In this document: one piece after another, positions 54,458-63,853 of the stretch
How positions within the stretch are numbered: the first letter of the stretch is position 1
Layout: every line of letters starts with the position of its first letter
NCBI GenBank assembly: GCA_002707145.1
Contig: PAMD01000011.1
Span: forward strand, 1 to 64,000
Reading direction: 5' to 3'
Length of the DNA stretch: 64,000 bases
Source: Flavobacteriales bacterium
GTDB taxonomy: Bacteria; Bacteroidota; Bacteroidia; Flavobacteriales; UBA7430
The notes under the pieces: model-generated
Database searches by the model: none
Seen by the model: the letters and a program-made list of their open reading frames with translations, nothing else
What the model was told of the DNA's origin: nothing
Translations under genes and position numbers: made by a program

Positions 54458-56579
54458 ACCAAACTTTAAATATATCCCTCTAAACCTAAGTAGAAAGAAG
54501 TCACCTAAAGGACAGTCCTTATGGAATAGTCCTGAGCATATAGATATTAAAAGCCACTACAAAAGTAAAGATATTGAAAATACGGAGCATCTTAGATTTA
54601 TTTCAGGAATTGCTCCAAACACAAGAGGACCCTATGCCTCTATGTATTCAATACGGCCATGGACAATTCGACAATATGCTGGATTTTCAACCGCAGAAGA
54701 GTCTAATTCTTTTTACCGTAGAAATCTTGCCGCAGGACAAAAAGGCTTGTCTGTAGCCTTTGATTTAGCTACTCATAGAGGATATGACTCAGACCATGAA
54801 AGGGTTATTGGAGATGTAGGAAAAGCCGGAGTGGCTATTGATTCTGTAGAAGATATGAAAGTTCTTTTTGATCAAATTCCACTAGATAAAATGTCTGTTT
54901 CAATGACTATGAACGGGGCTGTGCTTCCCATAATGGCTTTTTACATTGTGGCAGCAGAAGAACAAGGTATTGATCTAAAAGAATTAAGTGGAACAATCCA
55001 AAACGATATTCTTAAAGAATTCATGGTACGAAATACATATATATATCCCCCAAAACACTCAATGAAAATTATTGCTGATATATTTGAATATAGTGCGAAA
55101 TATATGCCTAAATTCAATTCGATTAGCATTTCTGGATACCATATGCAAGAAGCGGGAGCTACCGCTGATATTGAACTTGCCTATACCCTTGCAGACGGAT
55201 TAGAATATATTCGAACAGGATTGCAAGCGGGTATGGATATAGATACCTTTGCTCCTCGCCTCTCATTCTTCTGGGGAATTGGAATGAATCATTTCATGGA
55301 AATTGCAAAGATGCGTTCTGCGAGGATGCTGTGGGCAAAAATGATTCAACAATTTAAACCAAAAAATCAAAAATCACTCGCTCTCAGGACTCATTGTCAA
55401 ACTTCTGGGTGGAGCCTAACACAACAAGATCCTTTTAACAATATTTCAAGAACATGCATAGAAGCTATGGCTGCTGCTTTTGGAGGAACTCAATCCTTGC
55501 ACACAAATGCTCTAGATGAGGCCATTGCACTTCCAACAGATTTCTCTGCTAGAATAGCACGAAATACTCAAATATATCTTCAGAACGAAACTGAAATTAC
55601 AAGGGTTGTAGATCCTTGGGGAGGATCTTATTATTTAGAAAAACTTACCGAAGAAATAACACACAAGGCATGGGCACTGATTGAAGAGATTGAAGAATTA
55701 GGTGGGATGGCAAAAGCCATAGAAACTGGTATACCAAAAATGAGAATCGAAGAAGCAGCTGCTAGAAAACAAGCAAGAATAGACAGCGGCAGAGACCAGA
55801 TTATCGGTGTAAATGCTTACCGACTTAAAAAAGAAGTTTCTATTGAAACTCTGGAGGTGGACAATACAAAAGTTCGAGACAATCAAATTGAAAGTTTGAA
55901 AAATCTTAGACAATCAAGAAACGAAGAAGATGTAAAAGAAGCACTGAAAAAATTAACTAAAAATTGTAAAACAGGTGATGAAAATTTATTAGCTTTAGCA
56001 GTAAATGCCGCAAGATGTAGAGCGACTCTTGGTGAAATTTCTGATGCATGTGAACGTGTCTTTGGAAGATATCAAGCAAAAATTCGCACAGTTTCAGGAG
56101 TATATTCAATGGAGATAGCAGATAATAAAGTATTTAAAAAGACGCAAAATCTAGCAAATAAATTTGCTAAAATAGAAGGTAGGCGCCCACGAATTATGAT
56201 TGCCAAAATGGGTCAAGATGGTCATGATAGAGGAGCAAAAGTGGTATCTACATCATTTGCTGATTTGGGATTTGATGTAGATATTGGACCACTGTTTCAA
56301 ACTCCTAGAGAAGCAGCAAAACAGGCTGTTGAAAACGATGTTCACATTTTAGGAGTATCTTCTTTAGCAGCAGGACATAAAACATTGGTTCCCTGTGTTA
56401 TTGAAGAATTAAAATCTCTTGGCAGAAAAGATATCTTGGTAGTTGCTGGAGGGGTTATACCAAATCAAGATTACGAATATTTATTTGAATCTGGAGTCTC
56501 TGGGGTATTTGGACCAGGAACTGTCATTGCAGAAGCAGCAGCTCAAATACTTGAAATCATGATTAAACAGAGTAAATAA
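54450..56579 (+). CDS. mutB: Methylmalonyl-CoA mutase large (alpha) subunit
   Basis: A 709-residue adenosylcobalamin mutase. The barrel contains [35 protein letters not shown] and [17 protein letters not shown], then the B12-binding domain at about 570-700 with the cobalt-ligand motif DxHxxG ([12 protein letters not shown]) and [22 protein letters not shown]. It is full length. Coupled to mutA by an eight-base overlap; the next gene begins two bases after its stop. It catalyses (R)-methylmalonyl-CoA to succinyl-CoA. Confidence 0.96.
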   Translation: MCRPNFKYIPLNLSRKKSPKGQSLWNSPEHIDIKSHYKSKDIENTEHLRFISGIAPNTRGPYASMYSIRPWTIRQYAGFSTAEESNSFYRRNLAAGQKGLSVAFDLATHRGYDSDHERVIGDVGKAGVAIDSVEDMKVLFDQIPLDKMSVSMTMNGAVLPIMAFYIVAAEEQGIDLKELSGTIQNDILKEFMVRNTYIYPPKHSMKIIADIFEYSAKYMPKFNSISISGYHMQEAGATADIELAYTLADGLEYIRTGLQAGMDIDTFAPRLSFFWGIGMNHFMEIAKMRSARMLWAKMIQQFKPKNQKSLALRTHCQTSGWSLTQQDPFNNISRTCIEAMAAAFGGTQSLHTNALDEAIALPTDFSARIARNTQIYLQNETEITRVVDPWGGSYYLEKLTEEITHKAWALIEEIEELGGMAKAIETGIPKMRIEEAAARKQARIDSGRDQIIGVNAYRLKKEVSIETLEVDNTKVRDNQIESLKNLRQSRNEEDVKEALKKLTKNCKTGDENLLALAVNAARCRATLGEISDACERVFGRYQAKIRTVSGVYSMEIADNKVFKKTQNLANKFAKIEGRRPRIMIAKMGQDGHDRGAKVVSTSFADLGFDVDIGPLFQTPREAAKQAVENDVHILGVSSLAAGHKTLVPCVIEELKSLGRKDILVVAGGVIPNQDYEYLFESGVSGVFGPGTVIAEAAAQILEIMIKQSK

Positions 56580-56581
56580 AT

Positions 56582-57193
56582 ATGAGGGGAATTATTTATT
56601 TAACAGCCTTAATGCTCTGCTCACTTGTTCAAGCTCAAAGTACAAGAAATGATTCCTACTCAAGCTTGGGTATTCTGAGCAGTTTTCAGGAAATTCCTTT
56701 TGGAGTGAGTTTATATAATGTGATAAAAGATAAAAAGTTTAGCTATTTCACCGAATTAAAATTCAACAGACTAAGCTTTGATAAGGACTATACCTTTTTG
56801 GGATATGCAGTAGCTTCTGATACAATAAGAAATTCACGTTTTGATGGAAACAAAAGTCTTATAAAGATGATAAATATTGGAACAGTTTTTAACCCCCAAG
56901 AAATGGGAATACTAAATTGGGATTTTGTAGACATTGACTTTTGCATTGGCTTGGGGTATATTCAAGAATTTACATATAATTTCTATTATGACACCAAAGG
57001 AATTGTAGAGAACAACAATCAACCAGACTCTGATCCAATTGGGAAATATTATGTAATTAACTATAATAATCATGGAGTAAATCTAAATTTCGGAACCAAC
57101 TTATCATTCCAAAGAATTCCTTTTATGATTCATATAGGTTATGATGTAAAACCAAAAGTTTGGGCATTAGGTTTTAACTGGAAGGTAAAATAG
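56582..57193 (+). CDS. Hypothetical secreted protein, beta-rich
   Basis: I do not recognise this 203-residue protein. Residues 1-18 look like a signal peptide (LMLCSLVQAQ). The rest alternates aromatic and polar residues and has no cysteine motif; repeated strands (FSYFTELKFNRLSF, FTYNFYYDTKG, NLNFGTNLSFQ, FMIHIGYDV, WALGFNWKVK) suggest an outer-membrane beta-barrel or beta-sandwich, with a Trp/Lys ending. It follows mutB by two bases, so it is in the mutA-mutB transcript. Its stop codon abuts that of the convergent small gene. Confidence 0.7.
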   Translation: MRGIIYLTALMLCSLVQAQSTRNDSYSSLGILSSFQEIPFGVSLYNVIKDKKFSYFTELKFNRLSFDKDYTFLGYAVASDTIRNSRFDGNKSLIKMINIGTVFNPQEMGILNWDFVDIDFCIGLGYIQEFTYNFYYDTKGIVENNNQPDSDPIGKYYVINYNNHGVNLNFGTNLSFQRIPFMIHIGYDVKPKVWALGFNWKVK

Positions 57194-57385
57194 TTAGGAT
57201 TCTGACTTACATTTTTCTTCAGGACTAGCCCCACAAAACCCACAAGGCTCACCCTCACGGGTGATTAAGGGATTATTACTTGCACAAGTACCCTCAAATT
57301 CACCATCTTTCTTGGCCAATATTTTTATAGCTATTCCTGCAAAACCTAGTCCTAAAATTGTAATGGTAAGAATTATGAGTTTCAT
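57194..57385 (-). CDS. 63-residue membrane protein with a four-cysteine tail (NqrM-like?)
   Basis: A small protein with one N-terminal helix (LIILTITILGLGFAGIAIKIL) followed by GEFEGTCASNNPLITREGEPCGFCG...EKC, four cysteines in the pattern C-x13-C-x2-C-x9-C. It resembles the small maturation factor NqrM in helix, Lys-rich linker, a GxC and a later CxxC-like pair; NqrM helps insert iron in the sodium-pumping NADH:quinone oxidoreductase. I can only suggest this. It is a recurrent small gene in Bacteroidota. It has a TAAATTTG box 15 bases upstream of its start. Confidence 0.65.
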   Translation of the reverse strand: MKLIILTITILGLGFAGIAIKILAKKDGEFEGTCASNNPLITREGEPCGFCGASPEEKCKSES

Positions 57386-57400
57386 TTTGAATTGTTTCTA

Positions 57401-57408
57401 CAAATTTA
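57401..57408 (-). promoter_or_regulatory. -7 box of the 63-residue gene
   Basis: TAAATTTG on the minus strand, 15 bases before the ATG at 57385. No clear -33 element. Confidence 0.4.
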
Positions 57409-57448
57409 AAATAAAGAATTGGGGGAAAATAAGTTCATCGACTATAAT

Positions 57449-58474
57449 TTAATTCGATTCTATAGGCAGTCCAATAATATTGACTTCAATCTCAAGATTA
57501 ATCTTAAATATATCAAGGATAGAGGATTGTATCTTTTTGGCAAGCATAAAAATATCCTTACCTGAAGCAGAACCATGATTGACTATTACTAGAGCCTGTT
57601 TATCGTGAACTCCACATTCCGAAAATCGTTTTCCTTTCCATCCTGCTTTTTCGATAAGCCATCCAGCAGGGACTTTCACAAAATTATGTTGGACTGGATA
57701 TGAAGGAATATCTAACCATTTCATCTTAATAGAATTAAAAAAGCTCAAAGGAATAATAGGGTTCTTAAAGAATGAGCCAGAGTTGCCAATTATCTTTGGA
57801 TCAGGCAACTTAGACTGACGAATACTAATAACCGCATTACTCAAGTCTTTGGCGGTAGGAGATGAAATACAACGTTCCTCTAGAACTTGTTGAATAGATC
57901 CATAGTTTGAATTTAATAGCCCATCGTCTTTTAATTGTAAAGTTACCGAGCAGATAATATAATTTCCTTTTTCGCTGTTTTTAAAGATAGATTCACGATA
58001 TCCAAACTGACAATCTTGCTTTGAAAACGTAAGCAATGACTTACTTGAGATATGAAAAGCCTCTAATTCAATAAAAGAATCTTTAATCTCGACTCCGTAG
58101 GCTCCAATATTTTGCAGTGGAGCAGCACCTACGCTACCAGGAATCAAAGAAAGATTTTCTAAGCCATTATATCCTTTATCAATTGACCATAGAACAAAAT
58201 CATGCCAATTTTCTCCCGCAGCAACTTTTATTAATCCGTTCCCATTATCTTTTACTCCAACTAGACTAATTTTTATAACAAGTCCCTTAAAATCTTTATA
58301 TAAAAGAACGTTACTTCCACCTCCCAAAATTAATTTTGGTAAAGCGTCGAACTCAGAATTTGAATACACATTTTGTAAGTCATTAAGAGAGCAAACTTCT
58401 ATAAAAAAGTCTGCTTTACAGTCAAGACCAAAAGTATTATATTGTTTTAAGGAATGATTTTTAAGAACCTTCAT
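57449..58474 (-). CDS. murB: UDP-N-acetylmuramate dehydrogenase
   Basis: A 341-residue FAD enzyme reducing UDP-GlcNAc-enolpyruvate to UDP-MurNAc in peptidoglycan precursor synthesis. The FAD domain begins HSLKQYNTFGLDCKADFF and includes LILGGGSNVLL; GLENLSLIPGSVGAAPLQNIGAYGVE carries the conserved glycine-rich and tyrosine loop. IGNSGSFFKNP has the catalytic serine and the C-terminal half holds HNFVKVPAGWLIEKAGWKG. It is the long type I form. A TATATTTG box lies five bases before the ATG. Confidence 0.95.
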   Translation of the reverse strand: MKVLKNHSLKQYNTFGLDCKADFFIEVCSLNDLQNVYSNSEFDALPKLILGGGSNVLLYKDFKGLVIKISLVGVKDNGNGLIKVAAGENWHDFVLWSIDKGYNGLENLSLIPGSVGAAPLQNIGAYGVEIKDSFIELEAFHISSKSLLTFSKQDCQFGYRESIFKNSEKGNYIICSVTLQLKDDGLLNSNYGSIQQVLEERCISSPTAKDLSNAVISIRQSKLPDPKIIGNSGSFFKNPIIPLSFFNSIKMKWLDIPSYPVQHNFVKVPAGWLIEKAGWKGKRFSECGVHDKQALVIVNHGSASGKDIFMLAKKIQSSILDIFKINLEIEVNIIGLPIESN

Positions 58475-58479
58475 ATAAT

Positions 58480-58487
58480 CAAATATA
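58480..58487 (-). promoter_or_regulatory. -7 box abutting murB start (leaderless)
   Basis: TATATTTG on the minus strand, then ATTAT, then the murB ATG at 58474. Five-base separation suggests a leaderless or near-leaderless transcript. No TTTG -33 is seen. Confidence 0.5.
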
Positions 58488-58570
58488 TAAAAATGCTAAG
58501 TGTAATAAAAAAGAATATTAGATTTCATCTGTTAAATAAAACAAAGTGAAGAGATAATAAATTAAAAAAT

Positions 58571-59536
58571 CTACAACAAAGAATCTACTATTTTCTCAAT
58601 GGTCATTCCCTCTGCCTCTGCCTTATAATTTCGAACTATTCTATGTCGTAAAATAGGCAATGCCACAGATTTAACATCTTCTATGTCTGGAGAATACTTT
58701 CCATTTAGAGCACCATGAGCCTTGGCAGCAAGGACCAAATATTGAGAAGCTCTTGGCCCCGCACCCCACGAAAGATATTTCTTAATATCTGAGGAAGATA
58801 AGTTACTTTCAGGACGAGTTTTCCCAACTAATCTGACCGCATACTCAACCACATTATCGGCTATAGGAATTTTTGGGATTAAATTCTGAATATTTAAAAT
58901 ATCGTCAGCAGAAAGTGTTTCAGAAGGAGAATGCTGATAATCAGAGGTTGTTCTTTTTACAATCTGAACTTCCTCCTCAAATGAAGGATAATCAACTTTT
59001 AAATTGAACATAAATCTATCTAATTGTGCTTCTGGTAATGGATAAGTTCCTTCTTGTTCAATCGGGTTTTGAGTAGCCAAAACAAAAAAGGGTTTATCGA
59101 GTATATACTGATATCCCGATGCTGTCACCGAACGCTCTTGCATGGCTTCAAGAAGGGCAGCTTGAGTTTTTGGAGGTGTTCTGTTAATTTCATCAGCCAG
59201 AATAACGTTAGAAAAAATAGGACCTTTGATAAACTTAAAATTTCTATTTTCATCTAAAATTTCAGCACCAATTATATCTGAGGGCATCAAATCAGGAGTA
59301 AATTGTATTCTTGAAAATTTCAAACCTAATGCATCACTAATAGTTTTCACTAAAAGTGTTTTGGCTAGTCCAGGAACTCCAACCAAAAGAACATGACCTC
59401 TACAAAAAATAGAAAGTACTAATTCATCTACCACTTTTCCTTGTCCAACTATTACCTTTGATATTTCGTTCTTTAAAGCAGTAAATTGCCCCTTTAAGAG
59501 ATCTAGTGCTTCTACTTCAATTTGTTTTTCTGACAT
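58571..59536 (-). CDS. MoxR family AAA ATPase
   Basis: A 321-residue AAA+ ATPase. Walker A is GVPGLAKTLLVK, Walker B ILADEINRTPPKTQAALLEAMQERSVT, sensor 1 FVLATQNPIEQEGTYPLPEAQLDRFM. These match MoxR, thought to chaperone or assemble protein complexes, often with VWA proteins (absent here). ATG 59536 (MSEKQIEVEALDLL) is preferred, since the upstream extension overlaps the peptidylprolyl isomerase gene. It follows surA by two bases. Confidence 0.93.
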   Translation of the reverse strand: MSEKQIEVEALDLLKGQFTALKNEISKVIVGQGKVVDELVLSIFCRGHVLLVGVPGLAKTLLVKTISDALGLKFSRIQFTPDLMPSDIIGAEILDENRNFKFIKGPIFSNVILADEINRTPPKTQAALLEAMQERSVTASGYQYILDKPFFVLATQNPIEQEGTYPLPEAQLDRFMFNLKVDYPSFEEEVQIVKRTTSDYQHSPSETLSADDILNIQNLIPKIPIADNVVEYAVRLVGKTRPESNLSSSDIKKYLSWGAGPRASQYLVLAAKAHGALNGKYSPDIEDVKSVALPILRHRIVRNYKAEAEGMTIEKIVDSLL

Positions 59537-59538
59537 AA

Positions 59539-60870
59539 TTATTCTTTTAACCAATTGTACTGAAACACCAAAGATTCGTATTGATCTGAGATACGAACAT
59601 AAGTCTTTACCAAAGACGAATTGATCCATTCAGTAATAGATTGATCTTTTTTAAACTCTAGAGCTAAATCTCTTATTTTCTTGTAATCATCTTTGAGATT
59701 AACTTCATGAGCCTCTGTTCTTGAAAACAATTTATAAATAGTATAAGATTCTTTCCCATCTTCACTTTTAAGATAGTTTGTAGACGAAATATCGCCTACA
59801 TTCAAAGATTCTACAGTAATTTTAATGGAATTAGGCAATTCATGGAGCTCAAAAATACTATTACCTGTATTGGGATTAATTAATTTTCCACCATTGAACT
59901 TAGTGTCTGTATCATCTGAATGGCGAAGACATGCCGTCTCAAAAGTTAAATTACCATCTAGAATAGAATCTCGCACTTCCATCAAATATTCTTTAGAAAG
60001 ATTTAAATCGGAATTAGAAATCTTTGGAGACATTAGAATGTGTCGAACATCGACCTCTACTCCTCTTCGTTCTTCCATTTGAACAATGTGGTAGCCATAT
60101 TCGGTTTTAAAAACATCGGAAATTTCTTTTTCTTCAAGACTGTACATCACATTTTCAAATTCCTTAACAAACATACCTCTTTTAATTCCTGTGTAAAGGC
60201 CTCCATTTCTTGAGGATCCCGGGTCTTCGGAATACAGTATTGCAAGTGTGGCGAAACTTTCACCTTTAAGTACTCGCTCTTTTAACTTATCTAATTTAAT
60301 TTTTGTTTCTTTCACAGATTCATCACTTGGTGGGGGTAATTTTAAAATTTGAGAGACTTCAACAGTCTCGTTAATTTCGGGCATTGTATCCAAATCAAAT
60401 GATTTAAAATACTCTTTTACCTCTCCTGGAGTAATTGTGACTGAAGAGCTAATTCCATAGCGAACCTTTTGAATAATAATAGACTCTTCAATAGGTTCAT
60501 ACATTTCTTCTTTAATTTGGTATATTTTTTTGTCAAAATACGCCTCTAACTGATCTTCACCTCCCAACTGGGCGATAAAATTATTTAATCGAGAATCAAT
60601 TTCATTGAAGACCTCTACCTCAGTAACTTCTACACTATCTAATTTAGCTTGGTGAAGCATTAGCTTTTGAAATAATAAGTCCTCAAATACTTGAACATAA
60701 ATAGTAGAATCAAACTCTAGACCTTGGGCTTGATATTGAAGAATTTGCTGTTGTATATCTGACTTTAAAATAATATTATTACCCACTACTGCAGAAATCT
60801 CTTCAATCGTGACCTGAGCATGTGTTAAACTCACAGAAGTAATGAAGACAATCCATAATTTATTAATCAT
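59539..60870 (-). CDS. SurA-like periplasmic peptidylprolyl isomerase/chaperone
   Basis: A 443-residue exported protein with a signal peptide (MINKLWIVFITSVSLTHAQ). The N-terminal SurA-like chaperone domain (IEEISAVVGNNIILKSDIQQQILQYQAQG) is followed by two parvulin domains, the first around ILYSEDPGSSRNGGLYTGIKRGMFVKEFENV and the second around VDVRHILMSPK...NGGKL. It escorts outer-membrane beta-barrels. The start at 60870 opens the signal peptide. It is two bases from moxR and one base from the lipoprotein gene. Confidence 0.88.
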   Translation of the reverse strand: MINKLWIVFITSVSLTHAQVTIEEISAVVGNNIILKSDIQQQILQYQAQGLEFDSTIYVQVFEDLLFQKLMLHQAKLDSVEVTEVEVFNEIDSRLNNFIAQLGGEDQLEAYFDKKIYQIKEEMYEPIEESIIIQKVRYGISSSVTITPGEVKEYFKSFDLDTMPEINETVEVSQILKLPPPSDESVKETKIKLDKLKERVLKGESFATLAILYSEDPGSSRNGGLYTGIKRGMFVKEFENVMYSLEEKEISDVFKTEYGYHIVQMEERRGVEVDVRHILMSPKISNSDLNLSKEYLMEVRDSILDGNLTFETACLRHSDDTDTKFNGGKLINPNTGNSIFELHELPNSIKITVESLNVGDISSTNYLKSEDGKESYTIYKLFSRTEAHEVNLKDDYKKIRDLALEFKKDQSITEWINSSLVKTYVRISDQYESLVFQYNWLKE

Positions 60871-60871
60871 A

Positions 60872-61711
60872 TCAATAAATTTCAAATTCTTTTGTTTTTT
60901 TAGCGTCTTCAAATAATTTTAATTTAATGTATTCAATAGTATTTGTCTTTTTTTGATTCAGCAAGATACTTTTTATTTTTTCCTGAACATAGTCTAATGG
61001 TGCAATTTCTGACTGTTTTTTCTCATCAATTAAACGTAATAAATAAACATCTGTAATATCTTTTAATAGCATTGTATTATTGCTCATTGTTAATGAAGAA
61101 AGATCAAACTGAGAAGGGAAAATATCTGTAAAATCTGACCAATTAACCCATTCATTTATGTTGTAGTAAAATCTTTTTGAATACTTGTGACAATATTCTT
61201 CAATTTTTGCTATTTGGAGCGTATCTTCTTGAAATACCCAAAGTTCTAATGAGTCGAGTTTAGGGGCAATAAGACTGGTTTTAATAAACATAATCTTAAT
61301 GATCTTTTCCGCCAAATAGTAATCATCTGCATGGGCATTGTAATACTTTTTTATATCTTCCAAGCCTAGAAGTGTGTCAATACTATGTTGTATCAATTTT
61401 TGTTCATATGCGTGAATCAATAAAGAGTTTTTATAATCCGTAATACGACTGTCAATTTCTAATTCATCTTGATTTACATTCATTAAGGCCTTTTCCAACA
61501 ATAGTTTCTGTTCTGCCCAATTCTTGATATACTGTTGAACATATATCATACTATCTGGTCTACTTTCATTTGATAAGTGTAAAGATTGAATATCAGACTT
61601 ATACAAATAAGAATCTCCAACTCTAGCTAGTAAAATATCGTCGGAGCTTTTTGAAAAAGAGCATGAAGACAATAAAATTATGAATGATATATATAATATA
61701 ATATGATTCAC
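60872..61711 (-). CDS. SurA/parvulin-like chaperone lipoprotein without visible PPIase core
   Basis: A 279-residue lipoprotein: helix HIILYISFIILLSSC with C17. The N-terminal SurA-like helices are seen (ILLARVGDSYLYKSDIQSL, YIKNWAEQKLLLEKALMNVNQDELEIDSRITDYKNSLLIHAYEQKLI), and an IAPLDYVQEKIKSILLNQKK end. The parvulin signature (HILI... GGxLGxF) seen in both neighbours is missing. The start is a GTG at 61711, which begins a proper lipoprotein signal and avoids overlap with the next gene; the longer frame starts at a TTG. Likely an outer-membrane chaperone in the same operon. Confidence 0.72.
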   Translation of the reverse strand: MNHIILYISFIILLSSCSFSKSSDDILLARVGDSYLYKSDIQSLHLSNESRPDSMIYVQQYIKNWAEQKLLLEKALMNVNQDELEIDSRITDYKNSLLIHAYEQKLIQHSIDTLLGLEDIKKYYNAHADDYYLAEKIIKIMFIKTSLIAPKLDSLELWVFQEDTLQIAKIEEYCHKYSKRFYYNINEWVNWSDFTDIFPSQFDLSSLTMSNNTMLLKDITDVYLLRLIDEKKQSEIAPLDYVQEKIKSILLNQKKTNTIEYIKLKLFEDAKKTKEFEIY

Positions 61712-61721
61712 CTCGCAGAAA

Positions 61722-63836
61722 TTATTTTTGTTCGGTGGAATAGATAGCTCCCCTCCATTCAAAAGTGGTATTTTTTGAGACTCCAAGAAATCGTTTAGCT
61801 AGGTTAAAAGCATTCCTAAAACTCATGGAATCTAATGATTCTAGCGGATCTTTTCTGTAATTTAATTCGTCTAAACGACCTGAGATTAAAATATTCCATA
61901 ACTCATTATTAATGTTAACTTCATATTTGTTACGAAGATCCTCAAGCCATATTTCCTCTAAGAAATCTTGATAATTTGAAGTGATTAAACCTTTTGCTTC
62001 TTTGAGTAGTTTTGGAGAGGGAGGGTAGATAGATTGAATTAGAACCAATTTAATGTGTTCATTATCAATAATTGGATCAGATAAGCCCATTTCCCATGTT
62101 ACTTGGTCAACAAAAATATTATCTCCCTTTGAGAATACACCATCTTCAATAGTCATATTTAAGGGAGATTTCTTGTTGATTTTCATTTGTATTACTTCAA
62201 TATTCTGACCCTTAGAAATTTTTGATTTTACTTTCAATGCGATAGAAGAATTCAAGCAATTAATAATTTTGGCCTGAACACGATTTTCCCACATAAAATT
62301 TTGTTTGTTTGACTCATAAAACTGATTTAATCCAATAGTATCTTTGATAGCTTTACTCCAAATTTTTTCATCTGTAAGTTCATACAATAAAATACCGTCA
62401 CGATATTCCTGCATTAATAAACGAAATTCATTATACTTAGACTCAAGAATTGAATTTTCATATTCGATAACAATATTCTCTGACCAGGAATTAAAAGCTT
62501 TATCCACAAGAACAGAAACTTGAGTTCCGATTTTAGACTTTTTTGCAGTATTAGTAAGAAAAATAGCAAAGTCTAATTGACTATAGCTTTCACTATTTAA
62601 AGTCATAATAGTACCCATCAACGACTTTTTATTTTCTTCAAAAGTCCAAGATCCAGAGATATAATCAGCAGATGGAATAGATTTAAAGTACTTTAATGCT
62701 TGGGAATTAATACTGAAATTGTATTCTTTTTTCAAACGGTTCACTAGAATAGTTCTCTTCATTTGAGATCTAGAATCTTTCTCCACTTTCGCCCTAATAT
62801 TCTCTTTTTCTTCATCGAAAGTTCCTAGACCATTGCTATCTATCAGTTTAATGATATGCCACCCGTAAGGAGTTTGAACTGGCTCTGAGATATCACCTTT
62901 ATTTTGAAGCGAAAAAGCTGCATTTTCATAACTTGCAACCATTCTATTTGAACCAAACCAGGGAAGTTCTCCTCCCTTAGAAGCATTGTTCTTGTCATCA
63001 GAATATTGTTTAGCCATTTCAGAAAAATCTGCTCCTTCATTGATTATTTTCTGGTATATCTCATTGGCTTTAACTTTAGAAACTGAAATGTCTTTTTGTG
63101 AATTTTGACCAGAAGCTTTTGGGAATTTAATCATTATATGTGCTGTCTTAAGCTCACCTCTTGAATTTCTTTTGCCGGTAACTTTAAGGATATGATAACC
63201 AAACCTTGTTCTTATTATTTTAGAGATTTCACCCAAATTAGTATTATATGCAGCATTTTCAAAAGAGTAGACCATATAAAGTGCAGAAAAATAGCCCAAA
63301 TCTCCCCCATTTTCCTTTACGGAAGGATCTTGAGACTTCGCTCGAGCCACTTTATCAAAACTAGCTCCAGATAGGATTTCATTTCTTATTTTCTGGATTT
63401 TTTGAAAAGCCAAAAGTGTATCTGCAGGAGATGCATCGGAGGTTACAGATATTAAAATATGACTTGCCTTAATTTCTTCTTTCATCCTTTCGTAAGCTTC
63501 TTTCACAAGTCGTTCAGTAACTTCATTGTCGACTAAGTAAGGTGTAGCTAATTGACTTCTATATCCACCAAGCTCTTTTATAAAGGCAGGGACCGTATCC
63601 ATACCCAAAGATTCGGCTTCTCTAACTTTTAGTTTAAAATTAATAAATAAATCAAGATATTCATCTAAAGTTTTAGGATCTAAAACTTCTCCAACTTCTC
63701 TATTTTTATTGTAGATACTTAGAAAATCATCAATGCTAATACCTTGATTATCTACATAAATAAGATTTCTATCTATATCCTGTGCAAAAGAAAATCCCGA
63801 AATGACTAGGGCAAACAACAATACTATTTTTTTCAT
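61722..63836 (-). CDS. PpiC-type peptidylprolyl isomerase with two parvulin domains
   Basis: A 704-residue periplasmic protein. Signal peptide 1-18. N-terminal helical region about 20-110, first parvulin domain about 118-215 (ASHILISV, GGDLGYFSALYMVYSFENAAY, GYHILKVTGKR), second about 225-330 (TAHIMIKFPK, KGGELPWFGSNRMVASYENAAF, GWHIIKLIDS). The C-terminal half is a further substrate-binding region. It is the first gene after guaB and starts ppiC-lipoprotein-surA-moxR. It should help fold secreted or outer-membrane proteins. Confidence 0.9.
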   Translation of the reverse strand: MKKIVLLFALVISGFSFAQDIDRNLIYVDNQGISIDDFLSIYNKNREVGEVLDPKTLDEYLDLFINFKLKVREAESLGMDTVPAFIKELGGYRSQLATPYLVDNEVTERLVKEAYERMKEEIKASHILISVTSDASPADTLLAFQKIQKIRNEILSGASFDKVARAKSQDPSVKENGGDLGYFSALYMVYSFENAAYNTNLGEISKIIRTRFGYHILKVTGKRNSRGELKTAHIMIKFPKASGQNSQKDISVSKVKANEIYQKIINEGADFSEMAKQYSDDKNNASKGGELPWFGSNRMVASYENAAFSLQNKGDISEPVQTPYGWHIIKLIDSNGLGTFDEEKENIRAKVEKDSRSQMKRTILVNRLKKEYNFSINSQALKYFKSIPSADYISGSWTFEENKKSLMGTIMTLNSESYSQLDFAIFLTNTAKKSKIGTQVSVLVDKAFNSWSENIVIEYENSILESKYNEFRLLMQEYRDGILLYELTDEKIWSKAIKDTIGLNQFYESNKQNFMWENRVQAKIINCLNSSIALKVKSKISKGQNIEVIQMKINKKSPLNMTIEDGVFSKGDNIFVDQVTWEMGLSDPIIDNEHIKLVLIQSIYPPSPKLLKEAKGLITSNYQDFLEEIWLEDLRNKYEVNINNELWNILISGRLDELNYRKDPLESLDSMSFRNAFNLAKRFLGVSKNTTFEWRGAIYSTEQK

Positions 63837-63853
63837 TTTTTTTTAATTTGATT

